Shown: positions 17,273-27,054, numbered from the stretch's first letter. The stretch is 64,000 bases of DNA from Pseudomonas hefeiensis (GCF_030687835.1 NZ_CP117449.1:2480001-2544000), one strand, 5' to 3'. Notes: generated from the letters alone by a model not told the origin. Numbers and translations are program-made.

Positions 17273-18118
17273 ATGAAGTTTTTGAGGTATGGTCCGCTAT
17301 TAGATGAAAAAATCGGATTATTGGATTTGCAAGGAAATATTCGAGCCTTGCCCCCAGAGTTCGCTCACCTGACTGAATTGCCACTTGAGCGTGTAGACGT
17401 TGAACGTATTCGTAATTTAGAGATCAATAAGTTAGTGCTTGTTGCTGGTAATCCCCGTCTTGGTGCAATAGTAAATCGGGTGCCGAATGTATACGGTATC
17501 GGTTTGAATTATGCGCCTCATGCTGAAGAGGCTCAGATGGAACTGCCTAGCGAGCCGTTGGTCTTCAACAAAGCGACTTCGTGCCTATCAGGTCCTAACG
17601 ACAATATTGTCATGTGGCCAGGTAGCAAGGCCCTAGATTGGGAAGTCGAACTCGGTGTGGTAATTGGCACACCAGCTTTTCAGATTGACGAAAAGCATGC
17701 CCTTGATCATGTCGCAGGCTACTGCATCGTGCACGACGTCTCGGAGCGAAACTGGCAGGTGAATCGAGGCGGTCAATGGGGCAAAGGTAAAAGTGCTCCG
17801 GGTTATGGACCCATTGGTCCATGGCTGGTCACACCCGATGAAATCGCCGATCCCCAGGATCTTGAAATCGAGCTGCGGGTGAATGGTGTAATCATGCAGA
17901 GCGCCTCCACATCAGAAATGATTTTTGGCGTCGCAACGCTGATTTCCCATTTGTCGCAGTTTATGCGCCTCGAACGAGGTGATGTAATTAGCACCGGTAC
18001 ACCGTCAGGTATCGGTGCAGCACGGAATCCGCCGACTTATTTGAAAGTGGGTGATGTAGTGGATCTATCAATTACTGGACTTGGTAAGCAGCGGCAACGT
18101 GTCGTTTTGCCCTGTTAA
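17273..18118 (+). CDS. Fumarylacetoacetate hydrolase-family protein
   Basis: 281 aa, usual length. The family core starts at V-Y-G-I-G-L-N-Y (about 74-81), where the metal-site region A-P-H-A-E-E-A follows, then K-A-T-S-C-L-S-G-P-N-D, and D-W-E-V-E-L-G-V-V-I-G with the three acidic metal ligands (about 122-131). F-x-x-S-x-x-M-x-F-G-type segment: S-E-M-I-F-G-V near 206. G-D-V-I-S-T-G-T-P-S-G-I-G near the end is typical. Members hydrolyse C-C bonds in diketo acids (fumarylpyruvate, acylpyruvates) or hydrate or isomerise dienoates. With the GST-like isomerase it could perform the last ring-fragment step. Confidence 0.86.
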   Translation: MKFLRYGPLLDEKIGLLDLQGNIRALPPEFAHLTELPLERVDVERIRNLEINKLVLVAGNPRLGAIVNRVPNVYGIGLNYAPHAEEAQMELPSEPLVFNKATSCLSGPNDNIVMWPGSKALDWEVELGVVIGTPAFQIDEKHALDHVAGYCIVHDVSERNWQVNRGGQWGKGKSAPGYGPIGPWLVTPDEIADPQDLEIELRVNGVIMQSASTSEMIFGVATLISHLSQFMRLERGDVISTGTPSGIGAARNPPTYLKVGDVVDLSITGLGKQRQRVVLPC

Positions 18119-18196
18119 ATGCCACTGCGTGCATTGCTGTCCGCAATACTCTGACTCAGTAATGACAAAAAAACAACAATAAATGGATCGGTCGTT

Positions 18197-19156
18197 ATGA
18201 AAAGGTTTATTTCGTTAATCGTAGTTCTGTTCTTATTTGTGGCTCGAATTACCGTTTCTCAAGCTTCTGAAGGGGTAGCTTATGGTGGACCACTGGGTGG
18301 GACGGATATGGGGTCGGCATACCTGCCGCCCCAACCGGGCTTCTATGGGGGTGTAATTTACGCAAGGCTTAGTGGATCTAAGCTAAACGATAATAGTGGG
18401 AAAGAAATACGGGGCTCTAACGTCAAATATAGCGGTGATCTTGCCGGCGTGGGGCTACTGTATGTTTATCCATTCCAATTGGGAGGAGGCGCAATTGCTT
18501 CAGGTTTGATTCAACCCCTTACCCTTTCCGGAAATCTTAAGGTCTTCGGGCAGGAACAAAGTTATAGTGGCATGGGGGATCTGTATGCTGATCTATTTTC
18601 ATGGAGTAAGCATATTGGAGGAGCAGGTATTGGGCCTGCGGGCGCGCCTTTGCCTTATGGGCTAACAGTCAAAGCATCCGCGTCGATAATATTTCCGACC
18701 GGTGAATATAATGAACACAATGCGATCAGTCCAGGCGCTAATAAGTACTTCTTTCTTCCCAATGTGGCGTTTACTTATCTGACGAGCCCGAACATGTTAG
18801 GCGAAGGGTTTGAGATGTCGACTACCCTCTGGTACCAATCGGCATTGCGAAATCGAGCAACTGATATACAGTCGGGTGACGTCGTTAACGTGGATTTTTC
18901 CCTTACGCAACGGTCGGGGTTATGGCAGTATGGCTTAGCGGGCCAATATGCTAAGCAAATTGAAGATGACACCTTTCACGGTGAATCGCTGGAGCCTGAT
19001 GGTAACCGTATGCAACTTGCCTCAGTTGGCCCAATCGTCAGTCGAATGTTTCCAGAAGTTGGGCTTATGGTTAAAGCTAAAGGGTCTGTTAATGTTAAAG
19101 CAGTGAACGGAATGTCTATCAACTCGCTCACGCTTTCGCTTGTTAAAAAGTTTTGA
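18197..19156 (+). CDS. Outer-membrane protein of the phenol-degradation (Phenol_MetA_deg) family
   Basis: 319 aa with a clear signal peptide (M-K-R-F-I-S-L-I-V-V-L-F-L-F-V-A, cleavage near A-S-E). The rest is glycine-rich and made of alternating strands ending with a phenylalanine (V-K-K-F), the usual end of an outer-membrane beta-barrel. Proteins of this family are often encoded in aromatic catabolic clusters and are thought to carry hydrophobic substrate across the outer membrane. The gene sits 78 bases after the FAH gene and about 250 bases before the oxidase triad. Confidence 0.75.
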   Translation: MKRFISLIVVLFLFVARITVSQASEGVAYGGPLGGTDMGSAYLPPQPGFYGGVIYARLSGSKLNDNSGKEIRGSNVKYSGDLAGVGLLYVYPFQLGGGAIASGLIQPLTLSGNLKVFGQEQSYSGMGDLYADLFSWSKHIGGAGIGPAGAPLPYGLTVKASASIIFPTGEYNEHNAISPGANKYFFLPNVAFTYLTSPNMLGEGFEMSTTLWYQSALRNRATDIQSGDVVNVDFSLTQRSGLWQYGLAGQYAKQIEDDTFHGESLEPDGNRMQLASVGPIVSRMFPEVGLMVKAKGSVNVKAVNGMSINSLTLSLVKKF

Positions 19157-19407
19157 ATGTAGGCGCGTTGGTGTTCATGCTTGGTGCGCGTCCCGCTCGT
19201 TTCGGAGCAAAATTATAATGGGTAAAGCTGCAGCTATAACCCGTTACTGCTGATTGTTTGTACTTTGATTCATATGAGATAGGTACGACCTGACTTCAGG
19301 TTTGACATGGTTAAAAACAAAATTTTTTTCTATGGCTTGCGGTTGTCGGGTCTATTTCTATTGTGCGCAATCGCCCTATCCATCATTCTTTGGAGGTGAT
19401 GATCTAA

Positions 19408-20880
19408 ATGAAGTTATCATTGCAGCAATTTGCTAAAAACCTATCTGATATATCTCTCGAAGGCTATCGTGGTGCGCTGAGTGACGGGGTTAATCCCATT
19501 GGGGTTGCACATCCTTGTAATGCCGATGATATTATTGCGTTGATCAAATGGGCACGAAAAACGAAGACCCAGCTCTCTATATTCTCCTCTGGTCCCGGTA
19601 ATAGAAGCCATGGTTCGATGGCAAACGTTCCAACGGTGTTTATAGACCTCAGCAAAATGAACCGTATTGCAGCGGTGAGTGAACGTGACCGTGTGGCCGT
19701 GATTGAAGCGGGTGTTACGTTCGAGGCGCTCGATGAAGCGTTGTTGCCCTACGGGTTGCGTAGCTATAAACCGCTGCAGCCTCGTGCAAATAAATCAGTT
19801 CTGGCTAGCTATCTTGATCGAGAGCCGTTTTTGCAGTCTCGTGATCAATGGGACGTGCTTGATCCTATTGGAGCTGGGGAAATCGTATTTGGGACAGGGG
19901 ATGCATTTCGAACGGGGAGCGCCTCACACAAAAAGTCGGCCGATGACTTATGGAAAGCCGGCACGCGTTTTCTTACAGCTATAGGTCCTGCAGCGGTTGA
20001 CTTTATGCGTATCGTCCAAGGGGCACAGGGTTGGCTCGGGATTGTCCCTTGGGCAGCAGTGTTGTGTGAACCTATTCCAAAACTAAGCGCATCCTTTTTC
20101 GTTCCTGCTGAAAGTCCTGGAGCGCTAGCGGAATTGTCAGCTAGTTTGCATAGACGTCGACTAGGTAATGCAACCTTTCTGGCCAATAGATTGCAATTAG
20201 CTACGTTACTTGAATCTAACTCATTAGATGCTTATGCATTGGCCGCAACCCTTCCGCCCTGGATACTATATGTCGAAATTAATGCAGGCGCAGAACTACC
20301 GGAGCATCAAATTGTTTGTGATATTCAAGATCTACATGAAATAGTTTCAGGCTTTGAGCTTCGTGCAGAAGTATCTCTTTGTGGAAGGAGCGCTAGTGCT
20401 ATTGCTTCATCCCAGCATCCCGATAATAAAACACGATACAAGGACGTGTTAGCAGGGGCGCACGAGGAAATTTTCTTCCTTACCACTTTTAACAAGATCG
20501 CAGATTTTATCTCAATTATTGAAAGATTTCGCGCAAAAAAAGGATGGGGTGTCGAGGACGTCGCCGTATATGTCCAGCCGCGACTACAGGGGCGCAACTG
20601 TCATATGGAGCTTATCCTGCCCGCGGATCTAAAAAGACCAGAGGCACACGCTAAGCTCAAACAGCACATGAAAGAATTGGCCGAAGAGCTTGCTTCTGCT
20701 GGTGGCTTTTTTAGTCGACCTTACGGTGATTGGAACAGGCTTGCACAAAAGGAAAATCCCACCATCATGAAATATTTGCAGCAAGCCAAGAATCTCTTCG
20801 ACCCGGACGGCATCTTAAGCCCAGGTCGCTTCGGTATCGTTGAAGATACTAAGTGCGAACAACAGGTACACATACAATGA
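19408..20880 (+). CDS. FAD-binding (PCMH-type) oxidase, GlcE-like
   Basis: 490 aa. The N-terminal 230 residues are a FAD_binding_4 domain: A-H-P-C-N-A-D-D-I-I-A-L-I, S-S-G-P-G-N-R-S-H-G-S (pyrophosphate-binding loop, residues about 56-66), V-F-I-D-L-S-K-M-N, and E-A-G-V-T-F-E-A-L-D. The tail ends L-F-D-P-D-G-I-L-S-P-G-R, as in GlcD/GlcE. GGAGG precedes the ATG at suitable distance. Its stop overlaps the next start (ATGA). With the following Fe-S protein and second flavoprotein it resembles the three-subunit glycolate oxidase, which takes electrons from an alpha-hydroxy acid or similar alcohol to quinone. It has an unusually interrupted FAD segment after residue 115. Confidence 0.82.
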   Translation: MKLSLQQFAKNLSDISLEGYRGALSDGVNPIGVAHPCNADDIIALIKWARKTKTQLSIFSSGPGNRSHGSMANVPTVFIDLSKMNRIAAVSERDRVAVIEAGVTFEALDEALLPYGLRSYKPLQPRANKSVLASYLDREPFLQSRDQWDVLDPIGAGEIVFGTGDAFRTGSASHKKSADDLWKAGTRFLTAIGPAAVDFMRIVQGAQGWLGIVPWAAVLCEPIPKLSASFFVPAESPGALAELSASLHRRRLGNATFLANRLQLATLLESNSLDAYALAATLPPWILYVEINAGAELPEHQIVCDIQDLHEIVSGFELRAEVSLCGRSASAIASSQHPDNKTRYKDVLAGAHEEIFFLTTFNKIADFISIIERFRAKKGWGVEDVAVYVQPRLQGRNCHMELILPADLKRPEAHAKLKQHMKELAEELASAGGFFSRPYGDWNRLAQKENPTIMKYLQQAKNLFDPDGILSPGRFGIVEDTKCEQQVHIQ

Positions 20881-22178
20881 CTACTGCAAAAGAAAAGTAT
20901 GCGGCTTGCATACGCTGCAATAACTGTCGATGGCTTCCCGTTCCCAAAAGCGCAGATCAGGCATTTATTTGTCCCAGCATTCAATATGGAAAAAATTTTG
21001 CTTACTCTGGAGGAGGCAAAATGATCACAGGTTACGCGTTGCTCGATGGAAAGGCGGATTATACTCCCGAAGTACTAGATAGTATTTATGCATGCAGCGT
21101 GTGTGGTGGCTGTGACGTTGGTTGCAAAACCAATAATGCAGAGATAGTCGAGCCACTAAATTCTATTTATGAGCTTCGCCGCCAATGTGTCGAAAATGGC
21201 CACGTTCCTGTGGCGCTAGAACGATTACTCGCCAATTTGCGTCAGTACGGTAACCCTCAAGGACGTCCTTCTAACGAACGCGCCAATTGGTGTAAATCGT
21301 TGAATCTACCCCATACGTCTAAATTAGGCGAAGAAACACTGCTGCATGTCGGTGAAGCTGCATTCCACAGTGCTCAATGGCCCGGGCTGCATTTCGTTGT
21401 TCAGCGTCTGCAGGATGAAGGAGTGAAATTTGCCGTCGGCGGGGCGGAGGAGCCAGACAGTGGTGCTCTGGCATTCGACATCGGCGATCAAAAGCTGGCA
21501 AGAAACTTGGCAGAAAAAACAGTCGCCTGGGTTAAGAAAAGTGGTGCTCTTCGCCTCATTACTTGCAGCGATACTGCATTTATGGCATTTCGCTCAGTCT
21601 ACCCACGTCTGGGTATTCGGCTCGATGATGTTGAGGTCCTCCATATTTCTCAGTGGCTAGCGCAATCTGCTGTATACGTCCGACAGCCAGACGGATTGCA
21701 CTTCAATGTTGTGACCTATCATGATGGATGTCGGCTTGGCCGACTCAGCGAGCCTTACATACCTTGGAATGGCGAGTGGAAAAAAATGTTCAATTCGCTT
21801 CCTGTACGCGAGCCCGATACACCCATTCGGTTCGGTACAGAGGGGATTTACGAGGACCCTCGCGCTCTGCTCGCCTCGGTAGGTACGCATGTTGTAGAAA
21901 TGGAGCGTACTCGGGAGTTTAGTTATTGCTGTGGTGCCGGTGGAGGAGGGGCGGAAGCAAACGCTGACTTTGCAAAACAAGCCGGTTTGGTACGTCTGCA
22001 GGAAGCTCTTAGCGTAGGTGTTTCCACAATGGTTACTAGTTGTGGTACCTGCGCAAATCACATGAATCAATTGGCTGTCGATGCGGGTCTGCCAATTAAA
22101 GTTCAGACTCTTCTCGACCATCTGTGTCAACGAGGAGCTAATGGCGCGGTGGCGGTTAGTAACGGGGACAAGCCATGA
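20877..22178 (+). CDS. Fe-S/CCG-domain electron-transfer protein, GlcF-like
   Basis: 433 aa from the ATG at 20877, which overlaps the previous stop (the in-frame ATG at 20853 lies inside that gene). Two ferredoxin-type clusters: C-I-R-C-N-N-C near residue 10, and C-S-V-C-G-G-C-D-V-G-C near residue 75. The C-terminal part has Y-C-C-G-A-G-G-G-G and S-C-G-T-C-A-N-H, a CCG domain as in GlcF and heterodisulfide reductase HdrD; the first CCG repeat is degenerate. It should pass electrons from the flanking flavoproteins to the quinone pool. Its stop overlaps the start of the next gene by four bases. Confidence 0.85.
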   Translation: MTTAKEKYAACIRCNNCRWLPVPKSADQAFICPSIQYGKNFAYSGGGKMITGYALLDGKADYTPEVLDSIYACSVCGGCDVGCKTNNAEIVEPLNSIYELRRQCVENGHVPVALERLLANLRQYGNPQGRPSNERANWCKSLNLPHTSKLGEETLLHVGEAAFHSAQWPGLHFVVQRLQDEGVKFAVGGAEEPDSGALAFDIGDQKLARNLAEKTVAWVKKSGALRLITCSDTAFMAFRSVYPRLGIRLDDVEVLHISQWLAQSAVYVRQPDGLHFNVVTYHDGCRLGRLSEPYIPWNGEWKKMFNSLPVREPDTPIRFGTEGIYEDPRALLASVGTHVVEMERTREFSYCCGAGGGGAEANADFAKQAGLVRLQEALSVGVSTMVTSCGTCANHMNQLAVDAGLPIKVQTLLDHLCQRGANGAVAVSNGDKP

Positions 22179-23863
22179 AAACTGTACCCCAAAGTGTCAA
22201 TACGAGTCTTCTAGATAGCCTGACATCAATCGTAGGGAGCAAGTACGCCACGGTTGATGAAGGCGCAATGGCATCGTATGCATGGAATAGTGGTGTTGGT
22301 TCTATGCCGGGGCCCAAGTTCGTGTCGACTTGGCCTGTTGCGGTCGTCTGGCCGCGCACCACCGAAGAGGTAGCTAGCATCGTTAAGTTTTGCGCGGTGA
22401 GCAATCTAAAGTTTGCAGCGCACAGCACAGGTACAGGGGCTGTTTATTTAAGTCGTGATGCCAAGACTGTAGTATTGGATTTGAGCCGCATGGACGATCT
22501 ACAAATTGATCCAATGTCTCAAACTGCGATCATTCAGCCTGGCATTACTGCAGGGCGGCTGCAGGCAGAAGCGATGAAACATGGGTTAACTTGTCATGTG
22601 GTCGGAGCGGGTCCGTCTCATTCCCCTCTTGCTTCGGCAACATCTTTTCATGGTATTGGCATTACTGGGGCCAGCACCGGTAATAATAGTCGGAATATGC
22701 TGGGTATCGAGTGGGTTTCTCCTGAGGGAGATATCGTTCGGATTGGAACCACTGGTGAGCATTGGTTTAGTGAAGAAGGACCAGGGCCAGGTTATCGCGG
22801 AATGGTTCGCGGATTTCTGGGAGCCCTTAGTGGGCTGGGAGTCTTTACCCGGATAGGCTATAAGCTTTTCCCATGGGGTGGCCCCCAGCGAGTGGAGACC
22901 ACTGGCAGACACCCTCAAATTGGCATGAAGCCTACATCTACCATGCGTTTTTTCTGCCCGGTATGGGACGATTATGAGGGCATGAGCGCAGGGCTCTATC
23001 GTTTTAACGCATTTGGTGCTGCGTTTGGCGTATTTCGTATGCCACCGAATCATGCGGGTTGGATGCTCAGCCGCAATTCTGCCGAATATGCGCGACAATC
23101 AGTGGCTGGTACGTTGCCAGACATCGCAAAGCTAGAAAATCGTTTTGGCTGGCAAGTGCTCACCATTGGACACTCGGATCGCCAAGCAGAATACCACGAA
23201 GAGGCCATCCGAAAGATTGTCAGAGAAACAGGTGGCCGTTTCCTGGACGTGTCAAAAAATGACGCCGAGATGCTGATTTATAATCTCGTCACATCAGTGT
23301 ACATAGGCCGTGTTTTTCGCGGTATGGGCTCGGGCGGAACAAGCTTTGGCATTGCTGAATCAGCTGGTCTCCTTCCCGGCGTTTTCCGTGCTGGTGAAAA
23401 AATTGTAGAGACTGATCGACAGCCGGGTGGAGCAATTATTTCGGACGGCAAAGAAGGGTTTTGGACTTGGTCGACAGAAAGCCGAATACTTTGGGCTGAG
23501 AATATTCTTGCGTCCGAGGCAAACACATCGAGAGGAATTACTGCAATGTTGCGTGGGTTTCTCATGCACTTCTACATGGTTTCTCAGAACCCTTCTCTGG
23601 GAATGATGGGTTTTCTCGCGGGGCCGTTGACAAATTTATTTGGTCGTCATTATTCGAATGTTGATGATTGGATGCGTAAAATTAAACGCACAGTTGATCC
23701 GCGTAATACTGCTGTTGAAAGTAATTATGTCTCTCCAAATAAGCCAGTATTCTCTACCGTTTGGCGGTACTCCGAAAAGATATTATTTTCGCCAGTAGGG
23801 CGCCCCCTCTTTAATGCCGTGACTAAATTTTTAGGCAAGAAAGGGGTTCAAAAACACGACTGA
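22175..23863 (+). CDS. FAD-binding (PCMH-type) oxidase, GlcD-like
   Basis: 562 aa, longer than typical GlcD (about 500). FAD-binding region: V-V-W-P-R-T-T-E-E-V-A-S-I-V, H-S-T-G-T-G-A-V (about 87-94), V-V-L-D-L-S-R-M, I-I-Q-P-G-I-T-A-G, and the G-I-G-I-T-G-A-S-T-G-N-N-S-R block (about 158-171). The C-terminal FAD-linked oxidase cap is larger than usual, with a hydrophobic end (residues 450-490). The four-base overlaps with the Fe-S gene mark a tightly coupled triad. No His or Tyr typical of covalent flavin attachment could be placed by eye. Substrate is probably a hydroxylated side chain of the cluster's aromatic compound. Confidence 0.82.
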   Translation: MKTVPQSVNTSLLDSLTSIVGSKYATVDEGAMASYAWNSGVGSMPGPKFVSTWPVAVVWPRTTEEVASIVKFCAVSNLKFAAHSTGTGAVYLSRDAKTVVLDLSRMDDLQIDPMSQTAIIQPGITAGRLQAEAMKHGLTCHVVGAGPSHSPLASATSFHGIGITGASTGNNSRNMLGIEWVSPEGDIVRIGTTGEHWFSEEGPGPGYRGMVRGFLGALSGLGVFTRIGYKLFPWGGPQRVETTGRHPQIGMKPTSTMRFFCPVWDDYEGMSAGLYRFNAFGAAFGVFRMPPNHAGWMLSRNSAEYARQSVAGTLPDIAKLENRFGWQVLTIGHSDRQAEYHEEAIRKIVRETGGRFLDVSKNDAEMLIYNLVTSVYIGRVFRGMGSGGTSFGIAESAGLLPGVFRAGEKIVETDRQPGGAIISDGKEGFWTWSTESRILWAENILASEANTSRGITAMLRGFLMHFYMVSQNPSLGMMGFLAGPLTNLFGRHYSNVDDWMRKIKRTVDPRNTAVESNYVSPNKPVFSTVWRYSEKILFSPVGRPLFNAVTKFLGKKGVQKHD

Positions 23864-23920
23864 CTGAAGCTTTTTCGTAAAAATTTCAAGCGAAATGTGC
23901 TTGTTGATAGGAGGTTTTTC

Positions 23921-25582
23921 ATGTCTAGAACAAAGATAATACCTGCAGCGCAGGGAGCTCATGATTATCCGCTATTGATTAAAAGTTTATTGTTGTCGGG
24001 GGTTCGATATCAGCCCGATCAAGAAATCGTTTACTCCGACAAGTTTCGATATAATTACAGGGATTTGCTAGAGCGCGTCAATCGGTTGGCCAATATGCTC
24101 TCCGCTGCAGGTGTAAAGGCAGGTGACATAGTCGCAATCCTGGATTGGGATACCCCCCGCTACTTAGAGTGTTTTTTTGCAGTGCCTATGCTGGGTGCAG
24201 TGCTTCATACGGTGAACGTGCGACTCTCCCCAGAACAGATTGCGTACACGATGAATCATGCCGAGGATAGTGTGGTTCTAGTAAACGACGATTTTGTTCC
24301 ACTACTGTCGGATATTGGCTATAAATTAAAGACTGTCAGTTGTTATATTCAGCTTTCTGATGGCGAGTCCGTCCAATCTGAGTTGCCTACGTTGGGCGAG
24401 TATGAACAATTGCTAGCGCAAGCAAGTAATCATTACGTTTTTCCCGATTTTGACGAGCGTTCGGTCGCGACGTTGTTTTATACCACAGGGACAACAGGGC
24501 TACCGAAAGGTGTTTACTTTAGTCATCGGCAGTTGGTGCTTCATACCCTCAATACACTTGGCGCTTTTGGCGCTTATCAGGGGTTGCCTCTTTTACGTTC
24601 CGATGATGTCTACATGCCGATCACACCGATGTTCCATGTCCATGGGTGGGGAATACCTTATGTCGCCACGATGCTGGGAATCAAGCAGGTATATCCTGGG
24701 CGATACGAGCCCGATGACTTGGTGCGATTGCACCAGAAAGAACGGGTTACCTTCTCTCACTGTGTACCTACCGTCTTACAGATGATCATCAATTCTGATG
24801 CGAGTAAAAAGGCGGATTTTAGCGGGTGGAAGGTATTGCTTGGAGGTAGCGCGTTAACGCTTGGACTGGCTAGACAAGCTGCGGGCCGAGGAATTCAAGT
24901 GCATGTAGCGTTCGGTATGTCTGAGACATGTCCAGTCATATGTGCCATTCACCTGACCGCCGAAGAGCTTGCCTTGCCGATGGAAGCGCAACTACCACAG
25001 CGTATCAAAGCAGGTATCCCGGTCGCGATGGTTGATCTGAAGATTTTGGACGCAACCGGACAGTGGGCTCCGCATGATGGCAAGTCTATTGGGGAGGTAG
25101 TTGTACGGGCTCCGTGGCTGACTCAGGGCTATCTTCACGATCCTCAAAAGGGCTCCGAGCTTTGGGAAGGCGGCTGGCTCCACACGGGAGATATCGCTTC
25201 TATAGATCCCAACGGTGTCGTAGAGATCAAAGACCGAATTAAGGATGTGATCAAAACCGGCGGCGAGTGGATTTGCTCACTGTCGTTGGAAAGTCTTATC
25301 AGCGAGCACCCTGCTGTTGCCTCTGTCGCAGTAGTTGCCATCCCTGATCAGCAGTGGGGAGAGCGCCCCATGGCATTGATAGTGTGTAAGTCAGAACAGC
25401 GCCTGAGTCGAAAGCAATTGGTAGATTATCTGGAACAATACGTTCACCAGGGGATAATAACTAAATGGGCAGTCCCTCGGGAAATTTTTTTTGTTACAGA
25501 GATTCCCAAAACAAGTGTTGGGAAGATCAACAAAAAACAAATTCGGGCTGAAGCAGAGGCAATTCGTAAGCAACATGGCTAG
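23921..25582 (+). CDS. Acyl-CoA synthetase (AMP-forming)
   Basis: 553 aa from the ATG at 23921, seven bases after a strong TAGGAGG (23908-23914); an upstream in-frame ATG at 23897 lacks a ribosome site. AMP-binding motif Y-T-T-G-T-T-G-L-P-K-G (about 185-195), G-M-S-E-T-C (about 330), the hinge I-K-D-R-I-K-D-V-I-K-T-G-G-E-W-I (about 437-452), and the catalytic Lys in S-V-G-K-I-N-K-K near the end. This is the AlkK/medium-chain ligase type. It should activate an aliphatic or arylalkanoic acid made by the cluster so that it can enter beta-oxidation with the crotonase downstream. Confidence 0.87.
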   Translation: MSRTKIIPAAQGAHDYPLLIKSLLLSGVRYQPDQEIVYSDKFRYNYRDLLERVNRLANMLSAAGVKAGDIVAILDWDTPRYLECFFAVPMLGAVLHTVNVRLSPEQIAYTMNHAEDSVVLVNDDFVPLLSDIGYKLKTVSCYIQLSDGESVQSELPTLGEYEQLLAQASNHYVFPDFDERSVATLFYTTGTTGLPKGVYFSHRQLVLHTLNTLGAFGAYQGLPLLRSDDVYMPITPMFHVHGWGIPYVATMLGIKQVYPGRYEPDDLVRLHQKERVTFSHCVPTVLQMIINSDASKKADFSGWKVLLGGSALTLGLARQAAGRGIQVHVAFGMSETCPVICAIHLTAEELALPMEAQLPQRIKAGIPVAMVDLKILDATGQWAPHDGKSIGEVVVRAPWLTQGYLHDPQKGSELWEGGWLHTGDIASIDPNGVVEIKDRIKDVIKTGGEWICSLSLESLISEHPAVASVAVVAIPDQQWGERPMALIVCKSEQRLSRKQLVDYLEQYVHQGIITKWAVPREIFFVTEIPKTSVGKINKKQIRAEAEAIRKQHG

Positions 25583-25637
25583 TCGTTTTGCATGCTTTAG
25601 GGTTGATAATCGTCGATGCTTTGAATTAGAGTGAGCT

Positions 25638-26495
25638 ATGGCCTACAGTACTGTGCGATATGTCATTGAAGAAAATATACTAACTTTGACACTTAATCGG
25701 CCTCAAAGAATGAATGCTTTCAATGACATCATGCGTGATGAATTAATTGCCGCATTCGATGCAGCGGACGCTGATGATTCCGTTCGAGTCATCATTGTTA
25801 CCGGGGAAGGAGGTGCGTTTTGTGCAGGTGCAGATCTCGATGAAGGTGGAGATACGTTCAATCTGTGCAACCAGCGGGGAGGAGAGGGTGCTGCTCTTCG
25901 GGATAGCGGGGGGGCATTGTCATTGCGAATATTTGAGTCAACGAAGCCTGTGATTGGTGCGTTGAACGGTGCTGCTGTAGGTATAGGAATAACAATGACA
26001 CTGCCAATGGATATACGACTGGCTTCATCAAACGCCCGATTTGGATTCGTTTTCGCACGCCGGGGCATTACAATGGAGGCTGCATCCAGTTGGTTCCTAC
26101 CGCGTCTAGTCGGGCCAATGTTGGCGCTTGAATGGGCATTTACTGGCAGGATCTTCCATGCCGAAGAAGCGTTGCGCGGTGGTTTGATTCGTAGTATTCA
26201 TGAGCCGGATGAGTTATTGCCTGCCGCACGTAACTTAGCTCGCGAGATAGCCGACAACACCTCCGCCATGTCTAATTTGCTGAATAGGCAACTAATATGG
26301 CGCATGCTTGGTGCTGATCATCCTATTGAAGCGCACATTATAGACTCACGAACAATGGCGTTCATGGGCGCATCAATAGATGCCAGGGAAGGTGTAGAGT
26401 CGTTTCTTGCAAAGCGGCCAGCGAAATTTGAATTGAGCCCTAGCAAGGATCGTCCGGCATTCTATCCCTGGTGGCACGAGCGAAAATTTCGTTGA
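25638..26495 (+). CDS. Enoyl-CoA hydratase/isomerase family protein
   Basis: 285 aa. Oxyanion-hole segments: G-E-G-G-A-F-C-A-G-A-D-L (about 57-68) and A-L-N-G-A-A-V-G-I-G-I-T (about 113-124); F-G-F-V-F-A-R-R-G-I-T-M-E-A-A-S carries a Glu at about 151 in the position of a catalytic acid in crotonases. G-A-T-T start spacing is weak; ATTAGAGTGAGCT lies before the ATG. Last gene of the rightward cluster. It faces the MarR gene, with 50 bases between the two stops. Paired with the ligase it fits hydration of an alpha,beta-unsaturated acyl-CoA. Confidence 0.87.
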   Translation: MAYSTVRYVIEENILTLTLNRPQRMNAFNDIMRDELIAAFDAADADDSVRVIIVTGEGGAFCAGADLDEGGDTFNLCNQRGGEGAALRDSGGALSLRIFESTKPVIGALNGAAVGIGITMTLPMDIRLASSNARFGFVFARRGITMEAASSWFLPRLVGPMLALEWAFTGRIFHAEEALRGGLIRSIHEPDELLPAARNLAREIADNTSAMSNLLNRQLIWRMLGADHPIEAHIIDSRTMAFMGASIDAREGVESFLAKRPAKFELSPSKDRPAFYPWWHERKFR

Positions 26496-26544
26496 GCAGA
26501 GGTTACTCAGTTGTTTCGGTTTTCCCAGCAGCAGGGGACCGTTT

Positions 26545-27018
26545 TTAGGATTCGATGGCTTCTAGCAAAGGTGCTGGGCCCCAATCTTCAGCGAGTACAT
26601 CACGTACAATATTCAATTTTTCCTTGCCAAACTTGATTTCGAGCTCTTCCTCGAGTTGGAATAAAATAGACTTGGTTGCCATTTGAATAGGCTCGTGGCG
26701 AGCTGTGAAAACTACTAGCTGAGCGCGCGCATCATTTGGATCCGGAGTGGTTTCTAACACACCCTGGTCAACTAAGTCATTTAGCATTTTGCTGATTGCT
26801 TGGCGACTGATACCCAGCAGCCGTGCCAAACGTGTTGCTCGGTGTTCACCATTGACGATGTTGGCGAGTAGAAATGCCTGGCTACGAGTTACGGTAGGAA
26901 TACCGTGGGCCTCCTGGTTTTTCCTCAAGGCGTCTTCGAACCAATAGCAAGCTTTCAATGCGTTAGCCACCATCAGCATACGCGGCGATGATTTTGTCAT
27001 CTTCAAATGTGTCCCCAT
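26545..27018 (-). CDS. MarR-family transcriptional regulator
   Basis: 157 aa winged-helix protein: H-R-A-T-R-L-A-R-L-L-G-I-S-R-Q-A-I-S-K-M-L-N-D-L (about 58-81) is the recognition helix and its lead, then V-L-E-T-T-P-D-P-N-D-A-R-A-Q-L-V-V-F forms the wing. A second ATG at 27000 is possible and would give 151 aa. It is transcribed toward the ring-cleavage operon end. A near-copy of the operator at 12472 lies 40 bases upstream of its start, so it probably represses both itself and the operon until a pathway metabolite, perhaps an aromatic acid or its CoA ester, binds. Confidence 0.87.
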   Translation of the reverse strand: MGTHLKMTKSSPRMLMVANALKACYWFEDALRKNQEAHGIPTVTRSQAFLLANIVNGEHRATRLARLLGISRQAISKMLNDLVDQGVLETTPDPNDARAQLVVFTARHEPIQMATKSILFQLEEELEIKFGKEKLNIVRDVLAEDWGPAPLLEAIES

Positions 27019-27054
27019 GGTTTCGTGAGCCGCATTTTATTGGTAAAGGAGAAA

